The position numbers and the translations under genes were made by a program. A stretch of 64,000 nt of DNA from Ptiloglossa arizonensis. Its lineage: Eukaryota > Arthropoda > Insecta > Hymenoptera > Colletidae. How positions within the stretch are numbered: the first letter of the stretch is position 1; the number at the start of each line of letters is the position of its first letter. Where the stretch lies: positions 682,001 through 746,000 of the forward strand of contig NC_135061.1 in assembly GCF_051014685.1 (NCBI RefSeq), read 5' to 3'. A model generated the notes under the pieces. The model was given only the letters and a program-made list of their open reading frames with translations. It did not search any database and was not told the origin of the DNA. Positions 25,438 to 51,839 of the stretch are shown piece after piece.

Positions 25438-26815
25438 TTGTAGGAATCCATTCGCAAGGTATACGATTTTAGAGCGAAGAAAAGGTGAAGAAAGCATCAA
25501 TTTTATCGCAATCGTTCTCCTATGACTAAAGCCCAAGATCGACGAGAAATCTAGCAAAAATTCCAAAATTTGTTCGAATATCCTGCAAAATATCAATTCG
25601 CGGAAATTCTTGGAATTTAGACCCTGCTAGAGATAGATGGAAGCAAAATTCCATGGAAGTTTGCAATTGGTACTTGTTCTATAGCATGAAGTGATTCAAC
25701 CTATTTATCACTAATTTGCTAGATAGTGAATGTAGTCCTTGTGTCGGCATCTAGCGTTGAAAATGGAAGCTATTCCTCTACAAACTTGGACATGTAGCTG
25801 TAGATTGTGCCACCTGTACTATTTATACCTAGTATTAAATGAGTGAGAGATCGCGAATTCTCAGGGAACGAGTCTCTTTTTAGATAAATGAACCATTGAG
25901 TTTTGTAGTAAGAAATAATTAAATGAATAATATTAAGTGAAATTGTTGATCATAAAACATATTTGGACGCCATTTGAATATGACAATTCCTGCATTCTAT
26001 TCTGTTACCATGGTACTAAAATCACTGACAAGTTATAAGAGGTGTTTTATATTAGCGGAGTTTTTATCATACAATTTGAAATACCGTGATTTCGTCTCTG
26101 TACATCTTTTATGGTTCTATCAAACCTGTTGTAAAGTTCAGATTATAATATCTAGTTTAAGAATCTAGTAATAAGAATATAAAGTTCGAAGAAATGCGTA
26201 TATAGTGATATATCTTGATGTGAACGACGACAGTGTCGTGTGGTCTTTCTGACTCTGGGCTTGGAACTCGACTAAAAAGAAAAGCCAAAAATGGAAAACG
26301 ACCAAACCATTGACCGCGTGGCGGACGACCCTTCCGCGCCAATACGGAGATAGTTCTTAAAACTGACATCGACATCTGGCACCCTTAAGATCATTGTTGC
26401 ATTCACTCCAACAAAACCTCTCAGTCTCAGGAAATATTGTAATACTGTAAGTTTCATTTATTCTCATAGATGATATTTAAAATATTTTAGTAACGTGAAA
26501 CTGCAAATATTTTTTAAGTTACAGTTACCCTAATAGTTTAATTTTATTTTCCAACTCAAATTTATTCTCAGACCCTCTTATTCTGTGTAATATGTATCTT
26601 ATATTCAAAGGGAAAAATGGTCACACAACACTTGAAATTATTGTATCTCGTTCTTTGACATATTATATAAATTTACATCAAAGAAATGGAAACTGTATAA
26701 CGTTAATTCGAAATTAAGCATACTTCGTGAACTAAAACTCGATATCGATATGTTCAAGCTATTATTGTAGCACCCGCCGTTAGAGGGCCTTAACTTTTAA
26801 CCGCTGATTCGCTCC
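25438..26815. other. Intergenic DNA between satellite and ZAD zinc-finger gene
   Basis: Ordinary AT-rich sequence. No convincing coding frame was found. A slightly GC-richer stretch at about 26,220-26,450 ends in a strong donor-like ACT|GTAAGT near 26,447 and could be an upstream noncoding exon of the following gene, but nothing confirms this. Confidence 0.5.
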
Positions 26816-26821
26816 TCAGTT
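26816..26821 (+). promoter_or_regulatory. Candidate initiator for the zinc-finger gene
   Basis: TCAGTT matches the arthropod initiator consensus TCAKTY. It lies 69-74 bp upstream of the first ATG in a GC-richer patch that follows AT-rich DNA. No TATA box is evident at the expected distance. Confidence 0.3.
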
Positions 26822-26889
26822 CAGACTATTTGGTATCATTAGTGGAGATACGTATAATCTGGTTTAATATTTTATATAAGACAAAGAAA

Positions 26890-27027
26890 ATGTCGAGGAA
26901 ACGTAAATTATCGAACATAAAAGAAAGATGTCGTATTTGTTTAGTTGACAATGGTTGTATGAGTGATCTGTTTGACGAAGTCCTGCAATCGAAATTGAAC
27001 GATTTGACAAAGTGCACTTCTATCAAT
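26890..27027 (+). CDS. Zinc-finger gene exon 1
   Basis: Forty-six codons with the start ATG and the first ZAD cysteine pair (CRIC). The donor is GTATGT at 27,028. Confidence 0.85.
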
Positions 27028-30000
27028 GTATGTTTACATTATTTTCTTTTTAATTCGTACTCAAAGTTTTATACTTTCTTCTATTGTATAACTGAATAAT
27101 TTTTCTGTGTAGATCAAGGACGAACATGGTTTACCAAACATTATTTGCCACGTATGTTTTTATAAGTTGGATATGTGGAACGAGTTTAAAGAACAATTTA
27201 TACGGTCAAATCAGATGTTATTAAGTCAGTTGGAGCTTGTGGAAATCTCTGATAATGCGGTAAAAATATTAAGCCCAAGGAAAATAGTAATTTTAAGAAG
27301 CTAACTTAATAATAATTGTACAAACTAACCTTAATTATATGTAGATTATTAGATTTTAGTTTTTCATTATATACAGTAGTTTTGCGCAGTATTCTAACAT
27401 AATGTCAGCTCTTCTTTTTACATTAGAATTCACAACTTAAAAGAACTTATCATGATTTACAACAAAGTGCAGAAGACAGCCTTACCGATACTTCCGAGAA
27501 GGTATTTTGTATATTAATGTTTAAGTTTTAAAAATATTTCTAAAATTTATTTTTGTAAACGTATTATATTGATTTCTTTGTAGAAGAAATTAAAACCTGA
27601 AGTACCACCATTAATACCTTTGGAGTTCGCAAATATAGATTGTGTAACCAACCAAACAATGCTAAAGGAAATGTATGTAACTGAAGATGATGTTACATCT
27701 TCAAAGGATTCTTCGCAAAAAGCTCATGCTTCTAATGATGATAAATGTAAAAATGAAGATCATGAAAGTAAAGATAATATTCAATTGAAACCATCGTTGG
27801 TTCCTATGAAAGTAAAAATGCTAACTGGAAGACGCAGTAGAACAACAGAACAAAGGAAAGCATCAACCAAAAGATGGGTTGCACGAAAGAAAGCCCTTTT
27901 AGCAGCTACAGGAGAAAGTGTATCGGATACTGATTCCATGGGATCGGATGATACTCAATTATCACCAGTACAGAAAGCACGAGCAAAGACTAATATGGAT
28001 ATAGAAGCTGAAAAACAAAAAAGAGTAGCTAGAGCATTAAAACAGCTTGAAACTAATATGACGGACAAATATTCTATTAAACATGATAAAGATTATATTA
28101 TGTCTGTAGATACTGATTCCGATACACGAAGAACAAGATCACTCAAGGATGTTAACTCTGATGTTTCTTTAACGGATAAAAATACTTCTGTAAAAGATTC
28201 TACTGAACAAGATGAAATAAAAAAGGATAAAGGCCCTCAAGATGATTTAAAAGCGAAAGAAAATTCTTCTGTACCATTACCAGAAAAACCTGTTACAGAG
28301 AAGTTGCCAAAGAAAAATGAAACAGAAATTACTCAAGATATATTCACTCCATGTTCGGTCAAATCAGAATTAGAAATTGGAGATGCTACATATATTGTTA
28401 CTTCTACTTTAATGCTTGCAGAACCACATTATCTAAACAAAGCAAATTTGCATAATCTATCAAAAGAGTATAAAAACGATAGTATTGAACAAAATTCTCA
28501 AGATAAAAATACTGACATTATTGATGCTGTACAACTTCGTAGAATAAATCCAATTCCAACAGATTCTAGCGATAAAAAGTGTATCGAACGATGTTTGAAC
28601 ATAGAAGTCGAAGGTACAGAGATAGAAGCTTTAAAACGTGTGCAAGTTGAGCTAGCTGGATTTGTAGAGAAAGAAATGAAACAGAGATTATTTGGAGTAA
28701 CTAATGATGATGCCAAAAAGGATAAAACAGAAAATGGTTGTAAAAATTCATACCAAACTTTAGATCAACAATTGAAAAATATAATTGAAAAAACAATAAA
28801 AAAAAATTTTGAATCTTCTATGATGAGAAGCTGTGGTTCAGGATTTAATTCATCTACTCAGAAACCAGGAAGAGTTTCACCCACATTTGTAAAAGAGGTA
28901 GTAGATTCTAAAAAATACCAGCCAAAAGTTGTATTGAAACGTTTAGATATAACCAAAGAAAGTAAACAGCGACATATTAATAACATGCATATTGTAGCTA
29001 AACGAACTGTCAAAAATAAACTTGGTGGTCCATTCAGCATGGTTTCTCATAAACGACAAAGTGTACCACCGATAAGATACAATGATTATAATACTTCTGC
29101 TTTGGATTCTGATTCTGATTTATCGGGTGAAGTATCCGAAACATCCAGAACGGAAAATAATCATAATGCACAGAAGTTGCAAGAAATTGCAAGAGGACAA
29201 GTTACTACTACATTGAAACAAGTAGAAGACTCTAAAGCAGATTCTAATGTTACAATTTCTGGATCTGCTATGAGAAATGAAGAGAAATTAGAAAATCAAG
29301 AAAATGTTTTTAAGACAAACTCGCCTCTTGATGAAAAACATGTATGTGGTGTATGTGAGCAGTCGTTTAACAGTCGTAACGATGTTGCGGCACATGTTCG
29401 CATACATAAAACAGAGTCCACTACTGCACCTCGACATAATAAACATAAAATGATGCGATGTAAAAGGTGCCATGAAATAGTTGAAGCTAGATTTGTTAAA
29501 GCTCATGTATGTAAATCTACAAAGCAGCAAACTCACAAGTGTTATGTGTGCAACTCTACATTCCGAACTGAAAAGCTTCTTGTGCGCCATTTAGAAAGTC
29601 ACGATCAGTCTGAATTTAATATAGAAAATATAACAAAAGGAGAGTCTCAAAAGTTAACCAATGTGAATGTCTTGCAAAATTCTAAAGAAACAGTATATTT
29701 ACAATCGGAAAACTCTGAACTTTTAAAAGGGGACAATAGCATACTTATAAAATCAGATAGCCCAAGAATTGAAATAAGCAATGTTCAGTCAGAAAAAATA
29801 GGTATAACCAAAGGAATGAAAGGAGATAATGTGCAAGGAGTGGAGAAACAAAAAGAGACATACACTTGTTTTGTATGTGACAAAATATTTACAGATGAAG
29901 AAATACTGAAAGACCATTTACAAAAACATTGCGATGATATGAGTGAAGATGATCAAAGCACAGGTAAAGAACAATATCAGTGTGCAATTTGTGGTGATTC

Positions 30001-30394
30001 GTTAGATTCTGAGGATGCACTTGAAGCTCATGTTGAAAAACATTTGTTTGACGAGGAAGATGACAATCCCAATCTTATTAACATTGCTAATGATAATGAT
30101 AAATCAGATGATGATCCTTATCATTGTCTCCAATGTGCAGAATCATTTAATTCAGAAATGTTATTAGAAATGCACATGCAAGCTCACGAAGAAGAAGCTG
30201 CAATAGCAGAATGGGAGAAACAAGGAATAAAAGCTTATGAATATCAATGTATGATTTGTGATGATCTGTTTGAAACAGAAGAAGAATTATCTGAACATTT
30301 AGATATACATAATGGAAATGCACACGTTTGTCAATTATGTGAAAAGCCGTTTTCAAGTCTTGAAGATTTACAGCAACATGTTGCAACTCATTGA
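26890..30394 (+). CDS. ZAD-domain C2H2 zinc-finger protein, four exons
   Basis: Exons 26,890-27,027, 27,113-27,259, 27,427-27,501 and 27,584-30,394 join in phase 0 with GT-AG introns to give 1,056 residues. Residues 13 to about 92 form a zinc-finger-associated domain (ZAD), with cysteine pairs Cys14/Cys17 (CRIC) and Cys58/Cys61 (CHVC). This insect-enriched fold is used for dimerisation. The middle is long, charged and Ser/Lys/Glu-rich, with a basic patch near residues 200-225 that could be a nuclear signal. The C-terminal third (706-1,056) carries seven C2H2 fingers and one degenerate finger, the last ending at the final residue. It is probably a nuclear DNA-binding regulator. The ATG at 26,890 has A at -3 and is the first ATG in this frame after the presumed initiator. 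No specific ortholog is recognised. It lies 1.4 kb from the satellite edge and converges on Syndapin. Confidence 0.9.
27113..27259 (+). CDS. Zinc-finger gene exon 2
   Basis: Forty-nine codons after the acceptor TTCTGTGTAG, with the second ZAD cysteine pair (CHVC) and the helical end of the domain. The donor is GTAAAA at 27,260. Confidence 0.85.
27427..27501 (+). CDS. Zinc-finger gene exon 3
   Basis: Twenty-five codons between the acceptor TTACATTAG and the donor GTATTT at 27,502, in phase 0 with both neighbours. The encoded linker has no recognisable domain. Confidence 0.75.
27584..30394 (+). CDS. Zinc-finger gene exon 4
   Basis: A terminal exon of 936 codons plus TGA. It encodes the charged linker and all C2H2 fingers. 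The acceptor is TTTCTTTGTAG at 27,573-27,583. Confidence 0.9.
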   Translation, partial: KKLKPEVPPLIPLEFANIDCVTNQTMLKEMYVTEDDVTSSKDSSQKAHASNDDKCKNEDHESKDNIQLKPSLVPMKVKMLTGRRSRTTEQRKASTKRWVARKKALLAATGESVSDTDSMGSDDTQLSPVQKARAKTNMDIEAEKQKRVARALKQLETNMTDKYSIKHDKDYIMSVDTDSDTRRTRSLKDVNSDVSLTDKNTSVKDSTEQDEIKKDKGPQDDLKAKENSSVPLPEKPVTEKLPKKNETEITQDIFTPCSVKSELEIGDATYIVTSTLMLAEPHYLNKANLHNLSKEYKNDSIEQNSQDKNTDIIDAVQLRRINPIPTDSSDKKCIERCLNIEVEGTEIEALKRVQVELAGFVEKEMKQRLFGVTNDDAKKDKTENGCKNSYQTLDQQLKNIIEKTIKKNFESSMMRSCGSGFNSSTQKPGRVSPTFVKEVVDSKKYQPKVVLKRLDITKESKQRHINNMHIVAKRTVKNKLGGPFSMVSHKRQSVPPIRYNDYNTSALDSDSDLSGEVSETSRTENNHNAQKLQEIARGQVTTTLKQVEDSKADSNVTISGSAMRNEEKLENQENVFKTNSPLDEKHVCGVCEQSFNSRNDVAAHVRIHKTESTTAPRHNKHKMMRCKRCHEIVEARFVKAHVCKSTKQQTHKCYVCNSTFRTEKLLVRHLESHDQSEFNIENITKGESQKLTNVNVLQNSKETVYLQSENSELLKGDNSILIKSDSPRIEISNVQSEKIGITKGMKGDNVQGVEKQKETYTCFVCDKIFTDEEILKDHLQKHCDDMSEDDQSTGKEQYQCAICGDSLDSEDALEAHVEKHLFDEEDDNPNLINIANDNDKSDDDPYHCLQCAESFNSEMLLEMHMQAHEEEAAIAEWEKQGIKAYEYQCMICDDLFETEEELSEHLDIHNGNAHVCQLCEKPFSSLEDLQQHVATH

Positions 30395-30993
30395 TATAAT
30401 TGATTACTGACTATTTTTACATTAATCTCTTAAAACATGAAGATTATGGGTTAAGTAAGAAGCTTTACATATGGTGAGAAAGGTACCCCTGTATATAATA
30501 TTCATAAACTTAATAACAATTTATGCATTAAAGAAAAATTTAATACAAAGCGATGTTTATCATAATATCGTTTCATTTTGTTTAAAAATATCCTACAAAC
30601 ATAAATGTAGTTAAAGGTATCTCTAATATAATAAGTACAAATTTTGCATGATAATTCACGCATGTATTGAACCGTTTAGAAACATAATTTCTAAATATAT
30701 ACATAAATTGTTTGTATGTATTTCATAATGCATTAGACTTTAGTATCCTCTATATTAATATATCTTCATATGCAAACAAAATTTACAAATGTTGAAAGTT
30801 TATATAAGTAATAAATAATACAAGAACAGGTTCCACATAAAATAAATATAAGGATTTTAGTTACGGTAATTATGTTACCATACAATTTTATAGCAATTTA
30901 TAAAGGATTCGTTTGTGATATATGCCGATAATGTAATGTCTTCTATATGTGTATAAATGCATAGATTTTGTGTATATAGTAATATTTAATAAA
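30395..30993 (+). other. Probable 3' UTR of the zinc-finger gene
   Basis: AT-rich noncoding sequence after the stop codon. AATAAA at 30,988-30,993 is a good polyadenylation signal candidate. Confidence 0.5.
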
Positions 30994-31070
30994 GTACAGT
31001 TTTATTTCCAATAAATACCAACTGTTTATACATAAATAAAGTACAGTTTTATTTTCAACAAATATGAATT
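30988..31070 (+). terminator. Duplicated polyadenylation-signal region
   Basis: AATAAAGTACAGTTTTATTT occurs at 30,988 and again near 31,035, about 47 bp apart, each followed by an AAATA(C/T) segment. Either could end the zinc-finger transcript. Confidence 0.4.
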
Positions 31071-32739
31071 GTAATATAAAATCTACGCGATGAAATATTC
31101 AAGAAGAACGAATTAGAAATAGGATTAATTAAATAATCTCTCGTGTATAAACTGTAACGTATTTTGTTGATTGGAATTTAACATGTATATTAATGAGTAT
31201 GCAAATATAATGTTTTTATACTAAATAATGTTATATATAAATTTGTCCTTTTAACAGTTTTACATTTAATTATTTCATCAGAACATAATCGAAGTTAGAG
31301 GTTTACTTCTGTAATTAAATAATGTATGAACTTATCATTCTATAATTTTTGCTAACTTAAAGAACATTTATTAAATTCATTGACGCGTCATAGTCATTTA
31401 ATGAAAAAGTCGCTTTGCATCATGAATTATGTAATATTTCATACATATTCTACATATTAAGTTATACATAATAAATTTTATACACAAACTAGTCTATTTA
31501 ACAACATCATGGAATCGCGAACACTCTTTACAGAAAATAATTTGGAGGACTACTGATGTAAATAATTACAAAAATCAGTCGCTGGCTGAATTGTAAATCT
31601 TATTATATTCTACTATATTTACATAAATACTGTATACAGTGACACGTTATTTACTTGTGAAGAATAACTAGCATTTTATCACTATATACCATAAAACATG
31701 ACTGTAAATCAACTCTTCTGAGCGCTTCGTGATCAAAGTATATAAATAACAACTGACTTTATTAAAGCTGACTCTAACTGCTTTTGAATTCACCTCATTA
31801 CATGGAAAACTATAAATGCTTCCTTTTTGAACCATTTAAATCTACAGTTCGTTTGGTTTCGAGATTGCTTTACAACATTGTTGTTTATATTAACATAACA
31901 GTGTGTCTATACTAAAAATATTCTGAAAACATGTAATAGCGAAGGTACATCGATTTATGGTGAATGCGTAACTCAACATCAAATAATTCATACTGGAAAG
32001 CAGATATTTATCACATTCAATACATTCTGCGCTTTCGTTTCCATTTCTTAGGTCGTGTCACGTTTACTAGCAAAAAGAGTAGAGATTATATGAAATATCT
32101 TCAATATCCTGTACTTAATTTCATATAAAATTTTATTCAATCAATAGAGATATTAAAATTTTATTTATAAATGGTAATTGAATATTGTTTCGATGCAAAA
32201 AGAAATTATGTACAAGACGTACAATAATCAATTATGCAAATTTTCTGTTACAACTTAACAAAAATTTAATATTTTCACATCGTTATAATTATAATCATAA
32301 TTTATAAACAAAATTCAGTTTTTTATAAATCAATAATTTATTATTTTTTCTTCAACCGATAAAAAAAGCTTTGAACAATTTTGGGTCCCCAATTTGTTTA
32401 GTACATTTCATGTACGCATTTTCGAAGTATTTCATTTTAAGCCAATGTACTTCAAATATCATAAATTCTTAACTTTGTTAAACAATTGCAACTTTACATA
32501 AGGTTATGTTCTTAGATCTATTATATACAACGATATCATTCAGACAGAATAGGTTTCAATAGTATCATTTTAATAACAATAAATTAAATATACTTCTCGC
32601 CGTGTCCGCCGAAATTTTTGTAGCAACAATGGTAATGAGTCAGAAAATGTATGATCGTACATTATCTAGAAAATCTAAACTTAATATACTTGTGGTATAT
32701 GCATTATCCATCTTATTGTCTACTACTAATTATGTAGAT

Positions 32740-32777
<38 letters not shown>

Positions 32778-33129
32778 CTAACTACCTTCAGAAAATCATT
32801 ACCCGTGAGAGTAAACGTTTCGTTTGAAGTACTATTGCAATAAACTATATCGGTTTGAGAAAAAGAAAACCAAATGGGCGCACGCAATTTTATCTTTCTG
32901 ACACTTACAACATTTTCAATCGTTGAATTTATATTATGTACTTGTTACACCAAACTGTAATATTTATTGTATTATTTTTAGCGATCATAGTATATCACAC
33001 AAAATGAATGATCTCTAATATAGTCTTGTGTAACTCTTACCTAAACAACAAAATACAAATTTTGTTTTTCGTATATGTTACGCGTTAAGTAACTAACATT
33101 GTTCATGAAATTTGGCTTCACATGGTGAT
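31071..33129. other. Convergent 3' flank between the two genes
   Basis: AT-rich noncoding DNA with no coding frame of note. It probably holds the Syndapin 3' UTR on the minus strand. Plus-strand TTTATT (minus AATAAA) at 32,132-32,137 and 32,160-32,165 are candidate poly(A) signals; the true end cannot be chosen. Confidence 0.5.
32744..32774. repeat. (AG)n microsatellite
   Basis: About 15 AG dinucleotides in the presumed Syndapin 3' flank. Confidence 0.9.
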
Positions 33130-46499
<13,370 letters not shown>

Positions 46500-46528
46500 C
46501 CTAGCCTAAGTCGAGAAATTCCTTTCAC

Positions 46529-49500
46529 CTGAAAACAGAAATTCGAACGGTATTGTTATTCCCTGAACACGGGGCTGTCATACGATCGATCGTTACGTAA
46601 CAAAGTGACTTTGACTCTCTCGTGTCCGTAGCTGGACACGGTGAACGTAATTATTTCTTTACAATGTACACTGGTGTGTTTTGTCACACATAGAACGACA
46701 TTGCAAAAGAAACATACGATACACTCTGATTTCACTGGAACACTGGATTTATCCTTGTGTTCAAAAATCGCACTAAATACGATTACAAGTGATGCAACAT
46801 TATACAATGTATTAACGTTGTAGAATGATTTATAAACGCGCAATTGATATTGTAATAACAGTAAAAATCGCCCGAAACTGGCGTGTATCGGAAACTATAC
46901 GCTCGACACGAAGGGGTTGAAACAGATTACCAAACTTTGGCTGTAAGTTACGATTATCGTAGGATGAAAATATTTCATGGGGTTCGGCCGCGAGTTTTTT
47001 TATCATTTGAACTGAAATACCGCCCGTAAATTTTTATTCAACCACGAGAACAATAGAGTACGTTTTACAGATACTTTCTGAACGTGTATGAGAAAGTGTA
47101 GGTAATGTTTGCGTGTATTTCAAAGAGTATGGTTATTTTTTAAGTTATCGTGGAATGATATTGATAGAAAAAAAGTCGGAGAGACGAATGAAAAATACAA
47201 ATGGAGGATAGTGACAGATTCTCGAAATATTATATGGAAAATTACCCCGATTGTATTGTCGACAAATTTCGCACTTGCATTCACAGCATATCCGTTGATA
47301 ATACATTAATATTCGCACAAAAATTCGCTTCTTTTGATTTCAAGGCGATAGCGAAATGAAAGCGACATTATATACACGACAAATGGCAACAGCTGTTTCG
47401 AAATTCTCCTTCAATCATCTATACGACCAAGGCATCGTTTGTTTCGATTAACTTTCTCAATACACGATGCATCTTCAAGTAAGTGATTATTATTGAATTG
47501 GCAAATACATATGTTGTTCGTTCAAAGGTTTGTTGCAAAGCAACATAGTTGCAGAATAAAAATCTTCTTCTAGTAGTAGGTTTATGCACATGGCAATTCG
47601 AAAGTTTCGATACACAGAGAGCAAAAAGAGAGTAAATATTAGTGAAATTTTACAATTAACATTGATTATCAAGTTCGACGATTTTAATCGATCCGATTAA
47701 ATTGACAAATTTCCTAAACGAGTTATCAACAGAATTGGTAACGATCGATTATGAATAAAAGGTAATTAGTTTTATTAAATATTTCGAAATAGACGTTTTG
47801 TTAATTTTCGCTGATTGTGCGATTAGAAATACGTGTACAGAGATATTTTCAGGTAGGAATGTTTCGAATCGAAGAAGAGTATCGCGATAAAATATAATTC
47901 TGCGGTAGCTGAACGTGAAACATTTATTATTCGAGTTCACGGTGAATAGAACCGTATATTATTGAGCTGTGTTTCTGAGGTAAAGTTCGGGGCAGAATTT
48001 GCATGGAAAATGCACGATAGATCGTTACCATCGACGTGCATGCGAGTATAATCGGCACTTTGCCAAGAAATGTCCAGTCGAAAGCTTCAGAGAAAGTAGA
48101 GAGGAATTAAATCTAGGGACGAGAATCACTGTCCCGTGAATTATTGTAGAGTTCTCCCGGCATATGAAAGAAACGCAAATGGAATTCGTTTTCTTACTTC
48201 TCCCGAGGCGTAATCCAGTCCACGGAACAATGATTAGCGAGGAAATTAAACAATTGGCGCAAAATCGTAATTACGTTTTTAATTGTTCACGAACGAGAAT
48301 AAAGTATACTCTAAGAAGCTTATATAATGCAAAGGAATTGTTATTTTATCCGCGAGATTCTACCTAACTAAAACGTCGTTTTCAGAGTACTTAACATTTT
48401 CATACCGATCATTTTAATTTACTTTGTACAGCACTCGAACTGTTCTCATGGAAACGGCAGATTTATATATTCTTCGATCTAATTAGCTCGCAGCATTACA
48501 CGCTGATCCATATTTCATGAATGAAACACCTGAATCACTTTGATTCTGATGTTCGCGTGTGGCACAATGGTAATTTATACAATTTATGGTACTTCGAGAA
48601 AAATACATTTAAGAAAATTCAAATTTCTTCTCGGTATTAATAGCTTCTTTTGAAACGTTAGCGCCAAAAAAAAATTAAAAAAAATAATCGTTATTTATAG
48701 CTCTTGGAAACGACAATGGAATAAGTAAAGAAAAGATTAGAAATTAGGATTTCTCGATAAACCTGTTCAACATACATAACTAACACCACATTTCATTATT
48801 AATTTCTTTTCGTACCAAGTAAAATTATATTTATTTAACGACAACGTTATTTTACCTTAATATTTTCATTCTATTACTTTGTTTTTTTATTCTTATTTAT
48901 TTTTCAATCGTATTCGTTGTATTTAATTTGTTTTACGATTGATTACTACTCGTCTCAGAAAAAAAAAAGAAAGTAATACAACGATTACGCAATTTTTAAA
49001 AGTTTTTACTACGTTTAGAAACAATACAAGTTACTTTTAACGATGTAAACTAGCTCGAAATGACTTTGGAGTCACTTTATTATTTTGTTTAATAAGCTTT
49101 GTAATTTCGTAACGATTACCGTATAAAATTATACCACACGTACTCTATTGTTAGATAATTACTTGGATCAGCTCAATTCTTGCCGTTCGATGAAGTTTCC
49201 GATCGTGAACCGAACCGTTTTGTTAATCGCGCATTGTTTATCGGATTTTCGTACGTATCCTGTCCCACGTGTCGATTTCACTGAATTATAAAATTGATTC
49301 GATGCTTCCAAAGTCCAATGGTTCGTTAACACGCTACAATTAAGACGCTCGGGATGCAAGCTCAGCTCTTTCATTGAAACAAAGCAGTCGTTAATGGGGC
49401 CACATTGCGTCAATATTGCACGGGTCAAATGCACAATTGCACGGGTATATAACAGTTATGTCAACAGCTATTAGACGCTATTTAAATAGCGATCATCGTG

Positions 49501-50016
49501 CTTCCTTACTCGTATTCAGTACCGTGTACCACCGAATTATTTGTGAGCGCAAAAGAACAAGAGTTTGTCGTCTGGTTGTTTCTACGCAACGGTTAATTAA
49601 TTTCCAGAACATCGTTGAACACGAATGCAACGATCTCGTCTTTCGTTCGCGCCAATTAATAGGAAATTGGGTCTCTCCGGTATTTATGACACGTACGGTA
49701 GACACGATTAATCGAGTACACGAAAACGTTCACTTTACACGAAAGTGAAGTTTACTGTCTCGTTCCAACAACGTGGCAGTTAATTTATTTCGGGGGATAC
49801 AGTGAACAGGTATTGTCAACGTTCTTTTCTTTCGTTCGAGACAATTAACGTAAAATAATGGTAAAAGTGGTAATAGTGGCAGGTAAAATTTATTCAGCAC
49901 GCATTCTAGTGTTTCAAAGTAAATTAATTTATAAAGTAATCCGTTGGCTGATGTTTGTTTGGTAATTTGGTTCATGGAGATAATGTACGAGTCGATAATT
50001 ACGGCAGCCAAAATTC
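46529..50016. other. Syndapin 5' intron or upstream DNA
   Basis: No coding region, RNA gene or repeat is recognised. It must at least begin as an intron, because an acceptor lies at 46,529. Confidence 0.55.
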
Positions 50017-50259
50017 ATGAAATTGATTTTCGATTGGCCTCGTATTCATCCGATATCTCTCCGTCGGGACTTCCGGATATTCTCTGAACTAAAAAAACTC
50101 TTGGCTGTGGACAAAGTTCTATCGAACGAAGTCGTAACAGATGCGATGGAAAGCTATTTTGCAGACTTGGACGAATCGGTTTCTAAAATGGCAGGAACGA
50201 TATTGCAGTGCCGTTGCACCGAATGCATTAATCTTGAGGGAGACTGTATTGAAAAGTGA
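50017..50259 (+). pseudogene. Mariner transposase C-terminal fragment
   Basis: An 80-codon open frame resembles the last part of mariner transposases. It has a decayed third-catalytic-Asp region (HPISLRRDF), then SELKKLLA, SNEVV, ESYFADLDES, CTECINLEGD and a natural-looking end IEK-stop. The N-terminal helix-turn-helix and the first two catalytic aspartates are missing, and no terminal repeats were found. It is an old truncated copy rather than an active gene. Confidence 0.72.
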
Positions 50260-51839
50260 AACGAAGAAGATGTAGAAAATAATTTGATTAATAATATTAA
50301 ATTCGTATTAAACGCGAGTATCTATGTAGTAGTCTGTGTAGCGACATTTCAAACTTTCTGCTTCGTAAATTAATAATCGAAACCGATTATTTTATTAAAT
50401 AGAGTGTGGAGGCTGTTCGTAATAATTGGGTAATCATTCACTCGAGTAGTGTATTTCTTCCATAAGGTAACCAACTTTTTAAATGAACAAATCTAATCGA
50501 CCCTTCAGACAACAGACTTTTGTACACTAATTTCTAACCACAGAACGACCACTTGTGATATTTTACTATACTCGTGATTTTGTTGGTAAAAATCGTTTCA
50601 TTTTAAACAGCGTTTTTCTCAAAGTCATAAATTTGATTAGGTCGCCGGTGCAAACGAGAAAAAGAACGAAAGTTACGCAATTCCTTTACCAGGACCGGAG
50701 TTACGAACGTCTCTGTTTGTTTGGAAACTTTGCAGCATGAATACAGTCGAACAATACTCTTCGACTCGCGTCCAGTAATAAAATGCAAATACTTACAAGT
50801 TGGTCGTACGGTGGAGTAAAATGTAATATAATGGCGCACGGTACGATTGTCTTCCATGGTCATTTGCATACGATGAATTTTAATGCGCATAATATCTACG
50901 CATTTTACGTGCCTGGAACGCAAGTTTCACACCGTAACGTATACAACAATTTATAAGCGCAAAATTATTTCCTCTTTCATAAATCTTTCGAACGGGGGTT
51001 CCAACGTTGCGCGAAGCGATTTATTTCTTATTTAATTTCAAAGCGAACAATCGTGAAGGAATATTCGTAATTAAATTTGTCCGAGATGTGCATCATCGGT
51101 GCATCATCGTTATGGGAAAACAAGACGATCCGTGTCACATTGAATTCCCATTCATTTCGGGCAAAATGATTCGTCTCCGAAGAGCTCGATTCAAATACAA
51201 AGCGACAATCCCCCGTATTAGGCTGTCGGCGAATTAATATTCACGATACACATTTCTCGACAATTCTGTTCGTTTACGTATTCAATATCACACGTAGATC
51301 GTTAATCTCTCTTAAAACCGGGTAACTTTAACTCGCGTTCTATTCTTCGTTATTTTAAACCGTTACTTCAATTTCTATTATTTTTATTTCATTCGCTCAA
51401 TGTTTGTCTACCACGATTTTTTGTCGCGTTTTGCGCGATACGCGATCGTTTATTACTCGTCATAAAAAAGAATAATGAAGCGATTGCAGTGAAGAATATA
51501 GTGCTTGCAAAATCTTTAGAAACAAGTATTTGTCATTTCTAGAAGTAACTCGTAATATTCGAAACAATAATAGAAACTCGCTGGTCGTAATATTATTATT
51601 ACTATTTCGACTGTTACGAGTTCCTCCTAGAAACAGTAAAAAAACTTGTTCTTAACGATTGTGCGAACGCTGTGTTACTCATTGCTGGTGGTAATCTCTA
51701 CCAGCAAGAAATAATTATGCAACCGCTGTATTATTTGTTCGATGTCCCGAAGAGATTAATTACGAAGCGATATTCCCTCTTGGAGAACGAACGTTCCCGA
51801 TACGACCAATCGAGTGATAATCTCTCGTCTCTGGTCGAA
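50260..51839. other. Noncoding AT-rich DNA
   Basis: No gene or repeat is recognised in this stretch. Confidence 0.5.
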
